Shown: piece by piece, positions 1-11,027 of the stretch
Position numbering within the stretch: position 1 is the first letter of the stretch
Layout: every line of letters starts with the position of its first letter
Source: Urophycis tenuis
Lineage: Eukaryota; Chordata; Actinopteri; Gadiformes; Phycidae
Length of the DNA stretch: 64,000 nucleotides
Direction: 5' to 3'
Assembly: GCA_036785325.1 (NCBI GenBank)
Contig: JAXIVH010000099.1
Location: forward strand, 127,501 to 191,500
The notes under the pieces: generated by a model
The model's input: the letters and a program-made list of their open reading frames with translations, nothing else
What the model was told of the DNA's origin: nothing
Database searches by the model: none
Program-made: the position numbers and the translations under genes

Positions 1-1049
1 CTGGATCGGCACCAGGTAAGTTCAGGGACCTCATCGTGGACTATTACAAGAGTTTCAAGCTGAGAGTCACCTCTGGGACAGTCACACCAAAACGCTTGGT
101 AGCGTTCCAACCACGGGCTACGCAAAGCCCTGGGCAAAGACAGATGCCGATTGGTCCAAGAGGAGGTGAGAGCTGATGTGGGCTGGTGTGGAGGAACTGC
201 GTACTAGCCAGATGGTGGGGATGTGACAGCAAGGCGCATGGACGAGATGTTAACAGGCAGTGGACCGCAAGATCTCCTGGTCCGAGCTTTGGCAAGCTGA
301 ACCTTACCAGATCAAGTTCCTGATTGCTTCCGTCTATGAAATCTTACCCAGCCCATCCAACCTCTTCTGCTTGGGCATGGTTGACACACCATCATGTCCC
401 TTGTGCCGCAGAGAAGAAATGCTAGAGCATATCCTCAGCTGTTGCCCAAAGGCCCTGGGAGAAGGATGCTACTCTGGGCGCCACGACCAGGTGCTGAAGG
501 CGATAGCAGAAACCATCTTCACCAACATCATCAAGAACAAGCCTCTCCGACCAGCAAGGCAGGCGATTGCTTTTGTCCGAGCAGGGGAGAAGCCTAAGCC
601 CCACAAGGGGGGCAGTGGGACTCCTTGGAACTGCACCGGACTGGCAGATGAAGGCCGACGTGGGGAAGCAGCTCAGATTCCCAGAGCACATCACCAAAAC
701 CACCTTTAGACCAGACATAGTTCTGTTCTCAGATTCAATAAAACAGGTTATACTATGGGAGCTGACAGTTCCCTGTGAGGAGCGCATGGAAGAGGCCAAT
801 GAGAGAAAGCTTACCAAGTACGCCGACTTTGTTGAGGAGTGCTGCAGACTTGGGTGGCATGCCCAGTGTGTGCCAATAGACGTTGGCTGTAGAGGCTTTG
901 CAGCGCGATCTCTCTGCAAAGCATACAGCCTGCTTGGAATCACAGGCGCACGCCAGAGAAAGGCCATCAAAACAACCACAGAGGCAGCTGAGAAGGCCTC
1001 TAGATGGTCATGGATCAAGATGGGCGATCCGTGGGTACATGCTACTTAG
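1..1049 (+). pseudogene. Decayed R2-type LINE fragment (RT scrap plus restriction-like endonuclease end)
   Basis: The fragment matches the full-length LINE at 34774-38031 once translated. Bases 1 to about 85 encode a piece of the reverse transcriptase thumb-side region (DYYKSF, LRVTSGT). The next part jumps, by internal deletion, to the C-terminal region. Bases 260-709 encode the cysteine/histidine finger CPLC...LEHILSCC that precedes the restriction-like endonuclease. Bases 567-1049 encode the nuclease itself (RPDIVLF, then ELTVPCEERMEEA, then KYADF). The two parts lie in different frames, with the shift near a G-run at about 605-620. The window edge cuts the left end. The element is a dead copy; the nuclease lysine/aspartate motifs are still readable. 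The clade within the R2 group is uncertain. Confidence 0.8.
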
Positions 1050-1114
1050 ACACAGGACTTGATCAATCCTGGCTGCATCGCCTGGGTAAGGGTGTACGAT
1101 GTTGAAAGACCAGA

Positions 1115-1330
1115 AACAGCCAATGAATGGAGAATGTATATAGCAGCATTTTAGAAATATTAAGTGCATCGTAAAAGCCTGTAAGTATTTACTGTATCAT
1201 ACATACACTGGAGGGTTGTACATGTGCTTTGATGGCAGCAGTTGTAAAATATGACACGATACAGATGTGGAGGAAACATATGGTCATAGGGACTTCTCTC
1301 CCCTCTATTCAGGACATTGCACCTAAACCA
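1115..1330. repeat. Dispersed repeat, second copy at 53755-53960
   Basis: This segment aligns base by base, with scattered substitutions and small indels, to 53755-53960, including the shared stretch catatggtcatagggact. It follows directly after the LINE 3' end. In the second copy the same sequence continues into an L2-like LINE C-terminus. It is probably LINE-derived 3' sequence. No open frame is apparent. Confidence 0.6.
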
Positions 1331-1450
1331 GGGGTGTCAAACTCATTTTGGTTCAGTGGCCACATATAGCCTAATTAGATGTCAAGTGGGCCGGACCAGT
1401 ACAATCACTACAGAATTACCTATAAATAACAATAAGTCCATGAAGTACAA
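1331..1450. repeat. hAT-like terminal fragment
   Basis: The stretch begins caggggtgtcaaactcattt and continues with a 'gtgggccggaccagta' segment. This is the appearance of the ends of a widespread vertebrate non-autonomous hAT family, from memory. Only one end is recognisable, no matching right terminus or 8-bp duplication was found, and the rest to about 1500 is AT-rich with nothing else seen. Confidence 0.4.
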
Positions 1451-1799
1451 GTAGATTATGATAATATTCATATTTAATTAAATATCCTTTTACAAATGTT
1501 ATATCCCCTGGTAGGGTCAGGGTGTACATTAACAAAATAACGAGACTCAAAACAGGAATGGGCAGACCAAGTCAGTAACATTTGAAAAATGATAAATGAT
1601 TTATTAAAGTTAAACTAATTGAAAGTAGGACTAAATCAATTGGCAATTAAGCCACCTCCACCAACACAGGCAAAGTTAAACATGACAGCACCGCAGAATT
1701 TCAAGACTTTACTGAATACGTCCATGTCCCAATCAACATCTAATGTTGAACAAAATGAAACACCCCCCCCCAAAAAAAACAAAAAAAACAATAACTGTC

Positions 1800-1975
1800 T
1801 CATTGATAAGACCGGGACAATGTGTCCGCCAGAACGATTGTATACCCCTTTTTATAGCGAATCTCCAGGTTGAAGCCTTGCAGATAGAGTGACCAGCGCA
1901 TGATGCGCTGATTGGCATTCTTCATCCTGGAGAGAAAAACAAGGGGGTTATGGTCGGTGAAGACACAAACAGTGT
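1800..1975 (-). pseudogene. Ty3/gypsy RNase H to integrase-linker fragment
   Basis: On the minus strand the translation reads FTDHNPLVFLSRMKN followed by RIMRWSLYLQ and VLADTLSR. That is the conserved end of a Ty3/gypsy RNase H domain: 'TDHNPL', then 'RW...LQ', then 'ADaLSR'. The frame stops within a few codons on the downstream side, and only AT-rich sequence follows. It differs from both intact gypsy elements in this window, whose equivalents read TDNNPLS, so it is an older, separate family. Bases 1976-2110 may hold more of the same element but are not readable. Confidence 0.65.
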
Positions 1976-2264
1976 AGGAGGGTCAAGCCCTCTGAGGTAT
2001 GTTGTCAGCTGATGAGACTTTTGTTGTGTTTTTCTTTTCCCTTATCACTTTTTAGCAGAGCTCCACATGAACAAGGCCATACTGCTGCTTTGCCTGAGCT
2101 AGTTCGCCAAGGCTGTTGGCGAATGTGTTTACAGACTGATCAACTTAAATAATTTGTAGATGGTTGAATATTGTCTCTTTATATTGATTGTAGTGATGCT
2201 GAATATCTGTGAACCAGAACCAACTGAATCTCATTGTATTTTCTGTCTTTTTGTTTTGATTAGG

Positions 2265-3560
2265 CAGTGGGATGACCTGCGGGGAGTAGTCGTGGGATAT
2301 GTACCCCTCATGGTGGGAGCTCTTGTCTCCCTCTTACTCTTTGGCTCGGAGCCGGCCCATTTCCGGGGTGTGTGACTTAATCAGCCAATCATAATTCCCC
2401 GTAGTATAAGAGGGGTAGTGTGTGCTTCGGCCCCTTCCTTGCTTGTGGCCCGTAAGCCCGCCCACTTCCTGGTCGCCTCAGTCTGTGCTCACATGAGCAG
2501 GCAGCGCCGTGTGTCCCCTCCTGTGCCGTGCGTCCGGATGAAAGCGTAAAGCTCCCCTCCGAGTGTCCGTAGACTCACCTATTGCTCTGAGAGGCCCTGC
2601 TGTTTTGACTCCGCTGCTGTCCAGTCTTGCCCGTCACTCTGGCGGTCTTGTTGGTCCTGCTTTTGCGGCTGTCGGTGCTGCTCTTTGGGGCTGTCCAACA
2701 GCTGATCACTAGTCCGGCTGCATGTCTGGCCTTGAACGCCACTGTATAGTAGTCGGTGGAATGAATTAGTGCGGCTTTGGGCTAACGGGGTCTCATTTGA
2801 ACTTTCATTCCTCATCTTAACACATATTTCAACGGACTGTGGGGCCACATTTTCAGATATTTGTTTCTGTCAGTTATACATTTGTTTATTTAATTGATAG
2901 GCTGTTTAACTGGGTTACTGTTTGTTTTTTCTTTGTTTCTTTGTTTTGGTATGGTTTGTTTTTTTGAGTTGTTATTGGTTTGTGTTGTGTTTAATTTGGT
3001 TATGTTAGTTATTTATGTGCTTTAGACTGTGTTAATTTTGTTTACCTGAACCTTTTAGTGGTACTGGCAGCTTGTATCGTCTTCATTCGTTGTAATTTAG
3101 TTGCTGCCAATCCAGAGGTTAGGATATTATTGGTTATTGTTTTCTTTCTTTTCTATCTTTGATAATTGAGTTTCACTCATTGTTTTATCGTGTCCCTTTC
3201 AGGTGCTGAGAACTGCAGGTGGTGGTCCTGGTGTCCCTGGTGGCGGTTCCCCTTCTGTGTGTGTGAGTGTGTGTATCGAGCACCCCTTGATTTGTCCCCC
3301 TGTACTGCGTGGTTGTGCTTTGTACAGGTGGTCCGGGTGCTCTTCTGTTCCCTGAGATTCCCCTCACTCAGTGTTGGCCTCCCCTCATCGCCACCAGTAA
3401 GCCTCAGCCCTGATCCAGCTCCCTCTCCTGGTATGAGTGACTTGGTGTTTTAAGAAAGTAGTCTTGTTAAATAAAATTTGTATATTTTTAAAAGAGAACC
3501 ACTTCTCCATGTCACATTAATATAACAAAACTTGCTGCCTGATAGCTAACTGCTAAATCT
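2265..3560 (+). other. LTR-like or promoter-like region, unassigned
   Basis: No credible coding exon is seen. The region has a TATA-like agtataagagg at about 2403, a GC-rich stretch after it, a T-rich tract at 2880-3170 and an AATAAA-type signal near 3470. That order (promoter, body, polyadenylation signal) would fit a solo LTR or the terminal part of a retroelement, possibly linked to the gypsy scrap at 1800-1975. No terminal TG/CA pair or target duplication could be fixed. Confidence 0.25.
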
Positions 3561-3639
3561 ATTTCCTTGGATGTAATTCCGAGGTGGCGTTGTCAGACAC
3601 TATTATTTCCTAAATATTCCTAACTATTTTCCCTTTTGG

Positions 3640-4075
3640 TTTTGTTTCATTTCCTCCCCATTGCTCGCGCCGCCACACAGGGAAGGCATATAAAAACCCA
3701 GTGTGCCCTGCAAACGGGGGCAGATACGTTTAGGAGATCGATTTGTGTAGTCGCATGAGAATTGTTGTTTGTATAGTGAGGGTTTGTGTGTGTGTTCCCA
3801 GATTTGGGCCCAGGGTAAGAATTACATTTTCCGTACTGATTTTGGTTACGTGCACTCATGTCTCACTGTTTAAAAACACTAGGTTTAGGGGTGCTGATCG
3901 TTTGTGTTTCTGTTTTCATCACACTAGATAGTTAGTTAGGTTTTTGATTTAGAAATGTTTGAATTGTGGTCATTCACCACTCACCTTAGTCAGTAGACCA
4001 TTAGCTCCATTCTATTTTAAGGAGTTCTCTTTTTGTTACATTTGTATATTTGATTTGACAGCACCTGGCGAACCT
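3640..4075 (+). repeat. Partial retroviral-type LTR, SINE-free copy (family of 6556-7424)
   Basis: The sequence from the TATA box region (aggcatataaaaacccagtg) to the 'gacagcacctgg' segment aligns with the LTRs at 6556-7424, 32964-33837 and 63763 onward. It lacks the nested SINE. Its 'gcatgagaattg' is therefore the unoccupied target and confirms the limits of the SINE in the other copies. Both ends of the LTR are missing. Confidence 0.65.
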
Positions 4076-4114
4076 TTACCTGACCAGGGAAAACATATGG
4101 AAATTAGCTGCTCG

Positions 4115-5164
4115 GTAACTCTGGTGCAATGACTTTTATTTCTGCTGTCCCAGAAAAAATAAACAATACATAAAAAATAACCTTAAAATACAGTTCAGTG
4201 CACATTGATTCTGTAATTGTTGATGATTTCATGAGGACATCACAATGAACATAATCGGTGAAACATTAAAAATTGCTTAGCATCTGTTTGTAGCAAAGAA
4301 CGCTAATTTTCCACACCAAAGATTTTAGACAGAAGGCAATGACAAATGTAAAATGCAAAGCTATCATTGTCGTACATATACACTAGAAAGTTTCCTAATA
4401 TATTTGTACATCGTTGATTGTGACATGATACAAATAAAATGAACAATAACAATGATCATAGTAGTAACGTTTACTTACTACTTATAAATATGAAGCTCAA
4501 GTTGCTTTTACATCAGAGCAGAACAGACAATTCAAAACACCATATGGGCCTGAAAATGGACAGTTAGCAATGTCCGTTTGATAAAACAGCAGATATAAAG
4601 GCATAACAACAAAAAAGGTAAATATTAGGCCCACCATCTGTTTTCTGTGCTTTTGTATTGGGTCTTTGTAGCTATAGCATGCCCAGCCGCTGACAATACG
4701 CTAAGATAATGGACAAGGTGATGCAACATTCACCTTTTCATAGTCTTAAAGATGCATTTAAGATACAGGATTTCTCTTTCAAATCTCAGAACAATACATA
4801 TTTTGTTAACAGTGATGAGAGACAAAAGGCTTGTCAAGTAACAAAAGCAGAAATATTAAAGTATATTCAACGAGACCCGTGTGTCTGCTCTCCTGGATGT
4901 GTGCTCTGTGGACCTCCCTGTTCTAGTGCTGAAGTTACCTCTGTGATAGACATCCAATCACCAGTCTGACAACTGTCATCTTCCCTGAAGCTGGTCAGCC
5001 CCTCTTACTGAGCACCCCTTCCTCTACTTCAACACTCCTGAATGACAGTGTTACTGTGCAGTCCTGGCCTCTATGGCCCAGTCAAATCATGTTTGATCAT
5101 ACAGGTCATAGAGTCAGGAGGTTTAACCCCTTAACACATACAGCCTCCTCAAAGCTGTGCTACC
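4115..5164 (-). other. Probable 3' untranslated region of HHLA2-like copy 1
   Basis: This lies directly downstream of the copy 1 stop codon on the minus strand. It has no convincing coding frame, and the minus strand carries AATAAA at 4140-4135, about 1.0 kb past the stop. It is AT-rich. Reading it as 3' UTR is inference from position and the polyadenylation signal. Confidence 0.4.
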
Positions 5165-5369
5165 TCACATGAGGGATGTTGTCTGGGGTCCTTCTCTTCT
5201 GGGGGGTTGAGTCCTAGATGTTTTACCTCTTTTCATCATAAAATATAAACCGAGGATGACGATGATTGAAAGGATAAACAACAGGAAGACTGTTATTGTG
5301 AGCCAATGTGTTCTATCTGAAACAGAAAAAGAGAATGATGACTATGTGTCCTATAATAATAATAATAAC

Positions 5370-5427
<58 letters not shown>

Positions 5428-8400
5428 CAAATGAATATACTATTATTAGTAATATTATATTAACTAATGAAAAAAATATGTGCAATATACACAATAAAAC
5501 ACAATATCTAAAGTGAATTATCAGTTACTGGCCGTACTGGTCGTTTTAAATAGAGCCTACCTTCAGGGACCGCCAGGATCTTCAGTTCAATGTGGATTAT
5601 GTGTGTTTCATCTGCGTGACTGAGAACACACCTGTAGGTTCCTGCACTCTTGGCTGATGAGGTCACATTCAACAGGAGGCTGCCTGACTTATTCAGTTTT
5701 CTTACATACTGCTGCCACTCTGTCTCCACCTGGGGCTTCTCTTGTCCTGCTTGTCTTCTGAGGATGGTCTGGTTGTGGTTGAAGGTCCAGGTGATGTCAT
5801 AGAGGTCAGAGGAATTACAAGGGAGTAACACCTCACTCTCTGGAGCACTTTGCATTGGAGCTGAATTAGAAAGAAACAGAAGTGGACGGACGGACAAACA
5901 GACAGACAGGATGTTGTTCTGGACCATTGATGCAATTTAAAAAAATGTAATGAATGAATTGAATGAACACAAATCCCAGACCTATGACCTCAATGGTCCA
6001 TGACCATTGTTCAGATGTTGCAGACCCTAGGATTTCACAACACAGATATGAAGCAGTCCTCTCTTTGTGTGAGCAGTTAGCCTGACAGCCCCTTTCACGT
6101 TGCAGCCAATGCTGGTTGGATCACACTAGTTCTAATCTACATTTTAATTCTGACTGTTGTCATTCTGTTATTATAATACTTACAGTGTTGCCTAATTGTG
6201 ACTTTCTTTGCACTGTGTTCATTTTGGACTGAGCAGCTGTAGGTCAATTCTGTGTCATTGTAAACGGTCCTCAAGGAGCTGCTGATGTCGTAGAGTCCCT
6301 GGTCATCTTCATGGATGTTGGTTGTGTCCTGGGGGACAGTAGCGGGGCGAGGACTGATGGACCAGGTGAGCTGTGGTCTTGGGTAGATTCCTCCAGACTT
6401 ACAGGTGACACTGTTGTCCACTAGGACAATGTCCAATCTAGCAACAGGAGCTGATACAACATGCAACACATTAAAACAATAAACTCAGTTAATGTTTGCT
6501 CTATATTACTATTTTCATTTTTGTATGTAGGATGACATCCTATTAAAACAGGACTTGTTAGGGCCTTGAGCCGTCGCCATTGTCTCCCCTCCCTCTGTAT
6601 GTGCTTCCCCTCCTGTTTTGCAGCAAAGCATCTCCAGCGGGCGTGTCCTCCCATCCCCTCATTAGCCCCCGCAGCTGATTGGTGCGGGGCTCCGCCAACC
6701 ATTGCGCGACAGCACAGGGAAGGCGTATAAAAGCCCAGTGTGCCCTGCAAACAGGGGCAGACACCTTTAGGAGACTGATTCACATAGTCACATGAAAAGA
6801 GTGGCGCCAGTAGCTCAGTGGATAGAGCGGGTGGACAGAGCGGGTCGTCCACTAACCGTAGGGTCGGCGGTTTGACCCCCTTGATCCCACATGTCGAACC
6901 CCACAAATGTACTGATTGTAAGTCGCTTTCGACATAAGCGTCTGCTAAATACCCCTTTACCCTTTATGAGAACCGTTGTTTGTACAGTGAGGGTTTGTGT
7001 GCGTGTTCCCGCATTTGGGCCCAGGGTAAGAATGACATTTTCCGTACTGATTTTGGTTACCTGCACTCACGTTTAGGGTTTTTTCACACTGTTTAGGGGT
7101 GCTGATTGTTTGTATTTCTGCTTTCATCACGCTATGTTAGTTAGGTTTTTGTCATAAATGTTTGAATCGTGGTTATTCACCATTCATTCATTCATTCATT
7201 CATTCTAAGTCAGTAGACCATTGGCTTCATTTTATTTTAAGGAGTTCTCTTTTTGTTATATTTGTTTATTTGATTTGACAGCACCTGGTGGCCCTTTTCT
7301 GATGGTTTTGTTATTTAATTTCCACTTGCCGTTAAATAATAAATATCCTGTTAATTGCATGCAATCCATCCATGGGGTTGTGTGTGTTACTTCCCTTCTC
7401 CCTCAACAGGCTGGGTTGGTAACATATGTGGGGGCTCATCCGGGATGGAAGGAAACGGAGGAGCCCCGCACCAATCAGCTGCGGGGGCTAATGAGGGGAT
7501 GGGAGGACACGCCCGCTGGAGATGCTTTGCTGCAAAACAGGAGGGGTAGCGCGTACAGAGGGAGGGGGAGACAATGGCGACGGCTCAAGGTCACAACAGT
7601 ACTTCATCTCACCTCTCACTGTCAGGTTGATGAAGGTCTCCTGCTTGTCCTCTGAAGTGCCGGTGTAACACTTGTACCTGCCCTGGTCCTGGAGGTTCAC
7701 CCTGGCCAGATGAAGTGATGCGTTGCCCCTTGAGATCTGGTCAAGGAACAGGGATGTCCTATTCTTGTAGAGAGGGTCCTGGTGTTCCAGTTGCTCCTGC
7801 TCCTTGTAGTAGGAGTGTACATTAACATCCTCTCCATTCAGCTTGATCCAGTGGATGATCGTATCACTGTTTGGTTGGAATTTGCATGGCAGCACACAGC
7901 TCCCCCCAAACACACAGTTCACCTGGGGGTCTGGAGATCAGAGAGTACAAACGGGGTACACAGTTTTGATATTGGAAGCAGTGAACACTTTTTATTCAGT
8001 TTTGAATGGAGCTAAACGTTTCTTGTGATGGTGTATGACAAATTGTTGGAAAGTTGCAAGATGAAAATTATTTCCAGTTCAGAATCAGAATTATTTGATG
8101 AAAAACATTAGCAAAACTAAAATAGCATGGCTGAATAAACTTCCACAGAAATGAGGATTCAGAAAACCCCCCAACAAAAATCACGCAGTACAAACATTAT
8201 GAAATGAATAGACCTGGGCCACACCATTATTAAACACTTGGGAGGATCCATACTGAGAGATGAATACCCCTATAATTTTCAATTTCTATGAAATACATGA
8301 TGACGCCTACATTCATTCTCAAATCAAAGATAATCATAACGCGCTGTGTCCCTTCAGAGCCGCTGCCCAGCATACTGCCATAGTGATGGCTATTTGTAAG

Positions 8401-8960
8401 TTAACTACCGGTATACAACGTGACATACATACTTAGTATATGGAACAGTTTTTTGTGTGGTTGCTGCAACGAACTTCCACTGACATGCCAACATTGCTAT
8501 GGTGATCTCACAACAACACACACCGTAGACCAGTAAACAAAGGACCAAACACTTAGAACAAATTATGAATGAAAAGATAGATTGTAATCCGGCGCAACTT
8601 CAAGTGGAATTTCGAAATATTTTCTGGAGGCTGTGTTTCTGTACTGCAATTTGTTTGTTTCGTGTTATTAAAGGGGTAGTGAACACATAATAATGATTAT
8701 TCATTATCATTATTTAACTAAATTAATTATCTTAGCAATGGTGACAAAACGGCATTGGTAAGGCTACTCTGTCGTCGATCATATATGACATATTGCCACG
8801 TAAAAAAAAAAACCCGGGTTTGCGTTCACTAGGCTATCCCTTTAGATTTTAAAATAATACTTTTAGTTGTTGATATTTAGTCAAGTTTACCTCCCTGCAC
8901 GAGGACTTCCATCACAAGAAACACGGCTGTTTGAGTCAGAACATTGTGGAGGGCTGTCAT
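5165..8960 (-). CDS. HHLA2-like (B7 family) membrane Ig protein, copy 1, five exons
   Basis: Exons on the minus strand: 8891-8960 (start codon, signal peptide MTALHNVLTQTAVFLV), 7613-7930 (IgV), 6184-6450 (IgC), 5561-5860 (second V-like domain) and 5165-5316 (transmembrane segment plus short tail, stop TGA). All junctions are GT/AG and all introns are phase 1. The joined frame is 1107 bp, 368 residues. Each Ig domain keeps its cysteine pair (SCVLPC/YKCY; VTCKSG/YSCSVQ; LLPCNSS/YRCVLS). VHSYYK, LEHQDPLY and YPRPQLTW strongly recall HHLA2 (B7-H7), a T-cell co-signalling ligand with IgV-IgC-IgV order. N-glycosylation sites include NRT and NAS. The tail is about 20 residues, KR-rich, with no ITIM. 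Exon limits are my splice predictions; function is inferred from the family. Confidence 0.8.
5355..5425. repeat. (AAT)n microsatellite in HHLA2-like intron
   Basis: An uninterrupted ataataata tract with one early interruption. It sits between the third Ig exon and the transmembrane exon of copy 1. It creates an artefactual poly-Asn open frame on the plus strand. Confidence 0.9.
6556..7424 (+). mobile_element. Retroviral-type solo LTR in intron of HHLA2-like copy 1
   Basis: The LTR begins TGTTAGGGCC and ends GGTAACA, followed after four bases by a tRNA-Pro-type primer site. It has a TATA box (gcgtataaaagcccag, about 6727), a downstream T-rich/AATAAA-like stretch (about 7337), and a nested SINE. 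It lies in antisense orientation to the host gene. It is an old endogenous-retrovirus-like relic; no gag, pol or env follows. Related LTRs are at 3640, 32964 and 63763. Confidence 0.6.
6799..6965 (+). mobile_element. tRNA-derived SINE nested in LTR
   Basis: The head resembles a tRNA: box A-like agtagctcagtggatagagc and box B-like ggcggtttgaccccc. The body ends in the teleost SINE tail gtaagtcgctttcgacataa then gcgtctgctaaata. Direct repeats atgaaaa (6792-6798) and atgagaa (6966-6972) flank it, and the SINE-free LTR at 3640-4075 shows the empty site. It is not a functional tRNA gene. Confidence 0.75.
7429..7446 (+). other. Primer binding site, tRNA-Pro type
   Basis: TGGGGGCTCATCCGGGAT differs by one base from the recalled gammaretroviral tRNA-Pro primer site (TGGGGGCTCGTCCGGGAT). 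It lies four bases after the LTR end, which supports a retroviral rather than a DNA-transposon origin. The same site is at 33842-33859. Confidence 0.6.
7447..7600 (-). repeat. Inverted copy of the LTR 5' end
   Basis: From about 7455 to 7592 the sequence is the near-perfect reverse complement of 6565-6705, the first 140 bases of the LTR. LTR, primer site and inverted LTR start therefore form one composite. It ends about 17 bases from the splice donor of the IgV exon. Confidence 0.75.
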
Positions 8961-9940
8961 TCTACTGCTCCTTTGGGACTCTTGTGCCTCTCGGTCTGCT
9001 GCAGGTTCAGTGACACTTCAGACTTTACTGGACTGGTGTTATGCCGCGTTCTGCCTGCCCGTGTTATGCCGCGTTCTGCCTGCCTGCCGAGAATTGTATG
9101 CACCTCGCGGTATCGCGCACAGCTGAAGGGAAACTACCGTAGCCTAATGATTTTTAACGACTACTGTAATGATTGTGTTTGAAATTGACAAGGTTTCCCT
9201 GATTAATGTCGCAATATTTCTTAAGGCAAACTATTCTGTGTGGCTGTGTTTTAAGCGTACGATTTCAGATAGTTATGCTAAAACAATAGGCTATGTTTAA
9301 ATGTGGAAAATTAATGTGAGGTGTCATCCACGCTGTCATGGTCGATCCGTGCTGAGAAGACCATTTGATTCCTATCATTCATTGATTTGAAGTCTCACTG
9401 AGTGGTGCATGCTTTATTCGGCAGAACTGATTGCTGCTGCTGAATAATGCATCAGCTATTATTTATGCCTAAAGTTACTAACATTAAATGTATGGAATTC
9501 ACACTGTTAAACTAAAGCAGCCTAAAATATGAGCTGGTAAAACCGTGTGAGTCAAAGATCTCCAGGAATAAAGTTATAGGGTGGATGCATTATTCGGCAG
9601 TGCTTGTATGAGCTGCCGAGAAGTGCATTCCCCTGTAGTCCCCTCTGCTCTCCTGCCGTGGTAACTCAGCCTGCCTGCCACCTCTACATTTGCGAATTCT
9701 GCCTATCCTCTGTCTGTGCTGCTGCCTTGTTTCACCTGCCCTGTTCCTCCGCTCTCCTGTTGTGTCTGCGTGTTCCCCAGGACTTCCTGGCCCCCGGCGA
9801 GTAAACCAGGACCCACCAACGCTTGACGCCCCTCTGCCACTGGGACACACACACACCTACACACCCCTTTTTCCCCAACCCTTCAATAAACTGTTGAAAC
9901 GTGACGCAATTGTGGTCCTCGTCTGTCTTGTTCGTGACAG
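8961..9940. other. Upstream flank of HHLA2-like copy 1; no gene seen
   Basis: No supported exon. At 9037-9085 a unit of about 24 bases (gttatgccgcgttctgcctg...) is tandemly duplicated. Bases 9590-9940 are pyrimidine-rich with AATAAA at about 9885 and end ttcgtgacag, which could be the 3' end of an LTR or LINE; its start was not located. Confidence 0.3.
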
Positions 9941-10086
9941 TGTGACCCTGCTTCTGGACGTGTTATTTTCACATGTGCTTTCACATAAGAGAATGACAAC
10001 ACTGTTCTGATTTGAGTCTCATTTGCACAGGGTTACCAAGCTTGAAGGTGTGTTTTAAATTCCGTGCTTGCTTTTTTCGTAACATA
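9941..10086. repeat. Paralogous flank, copy of 52501-52663
   Basis: The stretch aligns closely with 52501-52663 (tgtgaccctgcttc ... cgtaacata). The alignment resumes at 17558 after the gypsy element, so 52664 marks the unoccupied insertion site. Confidence 0.8.
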
Positions 10087-11006
10087 TGTAGGAGGGGTGG
10101 CGTTAGGACGCAGGGGAAGAACACAAAGGGAGGACAGAGGGGGAGTGTCCTTCCTCTGTTACGGGTTGGTGCACCTGGAAGTGAAGTGAGGGCAGCGCGT
10201 GCACGCCAAACATTTGGCTTCGAGACCGCAGCAGGAAGGAGCGTCTTGTCACCTGAATCGTACCGCTAAAATACAAAGGTAAAAGATTAAACTTCAAGGT
10301 GTGATGCTGTGTTAATGTTGTACGGTGTATATGTAATGTCTTTTTTTTGTTAATGTTGTTGTGACATCAGGCACGCCGCTGGCTCGAGGTTGTGCATCTT
10401 AACGTAAACAAAGGTACGACATAGTAACGCAAATTGTTTCCTTAATTAATTTTATGTATATTTATTGTGTTATAGGATACATGTGACAGTCACTGTTCTT
10501 TTCCCACTTAATTTTAATGAGTTTACGGGCCTTGTTTTATTACTTGTTTTTGTTTCTACATTGTTTGTTTTACTAAGTTTTCTTTTGTTGCAACTGGGCC
10601 TCTGCGGGTGGCTTGGGCTGTAAACGGGCATTGTGCAATTGAACTATAGTCAGATCCGTAAGGTTAAGAGCTCAAGGGTTGACATCCCAGTTTTGGTGTG
10701 TGTGTGCAGTGTAGTGTTTTTTTTGTTTGTATTTCTTCCCTGTGTGTTATTTGGGATTGCCGCTTACTGAGCTGAATCTTATATATTCTGACTGTATCAA
10801 GTGGTCGTGCCCACATGCTCCTGCTGCCTATGACTGGCCTTGTCAAGCTACATGTTTATATGATTGAGGGATTCCTTTTTTTTTACACCAGTATTATAAA
10901 ATAAAGTATCATATATTTTCTATACTACTAGCCTCTGGTCCTATTTATTTGGGGCACTTACCTGGGTCATTAAAATATTTTTATGATGTACAGTTTCAGT
11001 ACTACA
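10087..11006 (+). repeat. 5' LTR of Gypsy-1
   Basis: Begins TGTAGGAGGGG and ends CAGTACTACA. A polyadenylation-type ataaaataaagt lies near 10895. The copy at 16639-17557 is one base shorter in a T-run. Confidence 0.93.
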
Positions 11007-11010
11007 TAAT

Positions 11011-11027
11011 TGGCGTTGTCGGCAGGA
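11011..11027 (+). other. Primer binding site, tRNA-Ser type (Gypsy-1)
   Basis: TGGCGTTGTCGGCAGGA starts four bases after the LTR. It matches the recalled 3' end of vertebrate tRNA-Ser(AGA/TGA) (complement TGGCGTAGTCGGCAGGA) at all but one position. The same sequence serves both other gypsy elements in this window. Confidence 0.7.

Noticed and set aside
422..1018. 198-codon minus-strand frame
   Set aside because: Antisense shadow of the LINE endonuclease region, which has clear family motifs on the plus strand.
5256..5516. Poly-Asn frame
   Set aside because: Produced by the AAT microsatellite in an intron.
6802..6880. tRNA-like sequence with box A and box B
   Set aside because: It is the head of a SINE with flanking duplications and a SINE tail, duplicated in copy 2; not a tRNA gene.
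10012..10269. Plus-strand frame repeated at 16591-16821
   Set aside because: Both copies lie in the LTRs of Gypsy-1; the frame is non-coding LTR sequence.
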